Shown in pieces: positions 63,080 through 64,000 of a stretch of DNA of 64,000 nucleotides; positions within the stretch are counted from its first letter, which is position 1; each line of letters opens with the position of its first letter. Source of the DNA: Sphingomonas japonica (GTDB lineage Bacteria > Pseudomonadota > Alphaproteobacteria > Sphingomonadales > Sphingomonadaceae); the NCBI RefSeq assembly GCF_006346325.1, contig NZ_VDYR01000002.1:1-64000 (forward strand), in the 5' to 3' direction. The notes beneath the pieces are model-generated. The model made no database searches. It was given only the letters and a program-made list of their open reading frames with translations, and was not told the origin of the DNA. Both the position numbers and the translations under genes were made by a program.

Positions 63080-64000
63080 GCCGCCTGTACCTCCAGCTTG
63101 GGCGGCGCGCTGCTGCGCGCCAGCCATAGTTTCACCGTCAGTTCGCCGCCTTCGAGCGTGTCGATCGACACCGGGGCGAGATTGTGCTGGTCGAACCAGC
63201 CCTGAATCTGGTCGTCCGAGAAGCCCAGCCGCGCATGTGCGTTCCGGCTGCGCAATTCCTCGCGCTCATGCGGCGCGAAATCGGCGATCAGCAGCCGTCC
63301 GCCGGGTCGCAGCACGCGTGCCGCCTCGGCGATCGCGGCGCCGGGCTGCTGCGCGAAATGCAGGACATGGTGCAGGATCGCGACATCGGCAGCGCCGCTT
63401 CCCATCGGCAGCGCGTAGAGATCTGCCTGGCGCAACTCGGCATGCGTCAATCCCTGTTCGGCGAGCTTGGCGCGCGCCAGCCGCAGCATTTCCGAACTGC
63501 GATCGATCCCCAGCGCGCGGGTCGCGCGCGGTGCGAATAATTCCAGCATCCGGCCGGTGCCGGTACCGATGTCGATCAATTGCGCGATCGGCTGGCCGCC
63601 GATCACCCGCAGCATCGCCTGTTCGACTTCGCTCTCGGCGATATGCAGCGACCGGATCGCATCCCATTCGTCGGCGTGCTGCTGAAACCAGTCGGCCGCA
63701 GCCGCGGCGCGATCGGCGCGCACAGCCGACAGCCGGGCGGTATCTGCGGTCGCCCAGGGATCGGGTGCATCGGCCTGCCAGCGATCGAGCGCCGCCAGCA
63801 CCGGCTCAACGCGATCGGGCACGCCGAGCGCCACGAACACCCAGCTGCCTTCCTTGCGGCGCTCGGCAAGGCCGGCATCGCACAGGATCTTGACGTGACG
63901 GCTCACCCGCGGCTGGCTCTGACCCAACACCTGCGCGAGTTCACCGACCGAAAGCTCCATCGACCGCAGCAACGCGACGATGCGCAGGCGCGTCGCATCC
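63076..64000 (-). CDS. ArsR family regulator fused to a methyltransferase (partial at window edge)
   Basis: The frame enters from the right edge; the true start lies outside, and at least 308 codons are seen. The N-terminal part is an ArsR-type winged helix (ATRLRIVALLRSMELSVGEL, QSQPRVSRHVKILCDAGLAE). From about residue 110 on it is a class I AdoMet methyltransferase (LIDIGTGTGRMLELFAP, RQADLYALPMGSGAADVAI, VLRPGGRLLIADF). Such fusions regularly precede metF-metH in sphingomonads. It may sense AdoMet or S-adenosylhomocysteine and control the operon; this is inference. The stop overlaps metF. Confidence 0.88.
   Translation of the reverse strand, partial: DATRLRIVALLRSMELSVGELAQVLGQSQPRVSRHVKILCDAGLAERRKEGSWVFVALGVPDRVEPVLAALDRWQADAPDPWATADTARLSAVRADRAAAAADWFQQHADEWDAIRSLHIAESEVEQAMLRVIGGQPIAQLIDIGTGTGRMLELFAPRATRALGIDRSSEMLRLARAKLAEQGLTHAELRQADLYALPMGSGAADVAILHHVLHFAQQPGAAIAEAARVLRPGGRLLIADFAPHEREELRSRNAHARLGFSDDQIQGWFDQHNLAPVSIDTLEGGELTVKLWLARSSAPPKLEVQAA

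Overview
This 64-kb window is GC-rich chromosomal DNA (roughly two thirds G+C by eye) from an alphaproteobacterium, most likely Sphingomonas or a close relative in the Sphingomonadales. This rests on gene content and order: 5-aminolevulinate synthase (hemA), a two-gene methionine synthase behind an ArsR-methyltransferase and metF, TonB receptor/halogenase/GH13 sugar loci, a DUF4130-UdgX fusion, small 'EIVVCAR' secreted proteins, and dispersed palindromes with a TTTCGAGCGAAGTCGAGAA-type core. I saw no rRNA, tRNA, CRISPR array, insertion sequence or prophage. The gene at the right edge runs out of the window.

Layout. 0-6 kb: Rrf2 regulator, MscL channel, a LemA/TPM/TPM envelope module, a NUDIX hydrolase, a DUF4130-UdgX uracil-DNA binding protein, and an aldo/keto reductase. 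6-16.8 kb: a maltodextrin utilisation locus. A TonB receptor, a flavin-dependent halogenase, an exported GH13 amylase and a GH13 glucosidase run leftward; a LacI regulator and an MFS sugar transporter run rightward. The same gene set is known from the mal locus of Caulobacter. 17-20.8 kb: an arabinose module (AraD1/GguC-type FAH protein, Gfo/Idh/MocA dehydrogenase, exported GH51 arabinofuranosidase). 20.8-33 kb: housekeeping genes (era-rnc-lepB, pgi, gor, glmM, thiD, rnhB) with three membrane transporters or enzymes between them.

33-48 kb: nitroreductase, GntR regulator, acyl-CoA dehydrogenase, Sua5, then the block glyA-57 aa protein-nrdR-trmJ. In that block a small GIY-YIG nuclease gene, bounded by inverted copies of the dispersed palindrome, lies between nrdR and trmJ and reads in frame into trmJ. 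Next come rpiB, betaine-lipid genes btaA-btaB, an orphan PDZ/multi-TM/GAF protein and hemA. 48-64 kb: murI, plsY, dprA, a TonB protein, hemerythrin, topA, alr, two transporters, and the methionine operon (ArsR-methyltransferase, metF, metH in two parts).

The most unusual item is the 0.4-kb GIY-YIG cassette (38271-38671). Its outer ends are matching inverted repeats, and the repeat itself encodes the linker of a continuous GIY-YIG-TrmJ frame. Two more palindromes of the same family lie exactly in the gaps between convergent genes (5154-5229 and 34393-34469). I suggest, as inference, that the nuclease and the repeat are a partnered mobile unit, comparable to REP/RAYT pairs. Other points of interest are the halogenase in a starch locus, the UdgX fusion, the betaine-lipid operon, an overlooked 44-residue membrane peptide at 29034, and a decayed Tat-signal gene start after the arabinofuranosidase.
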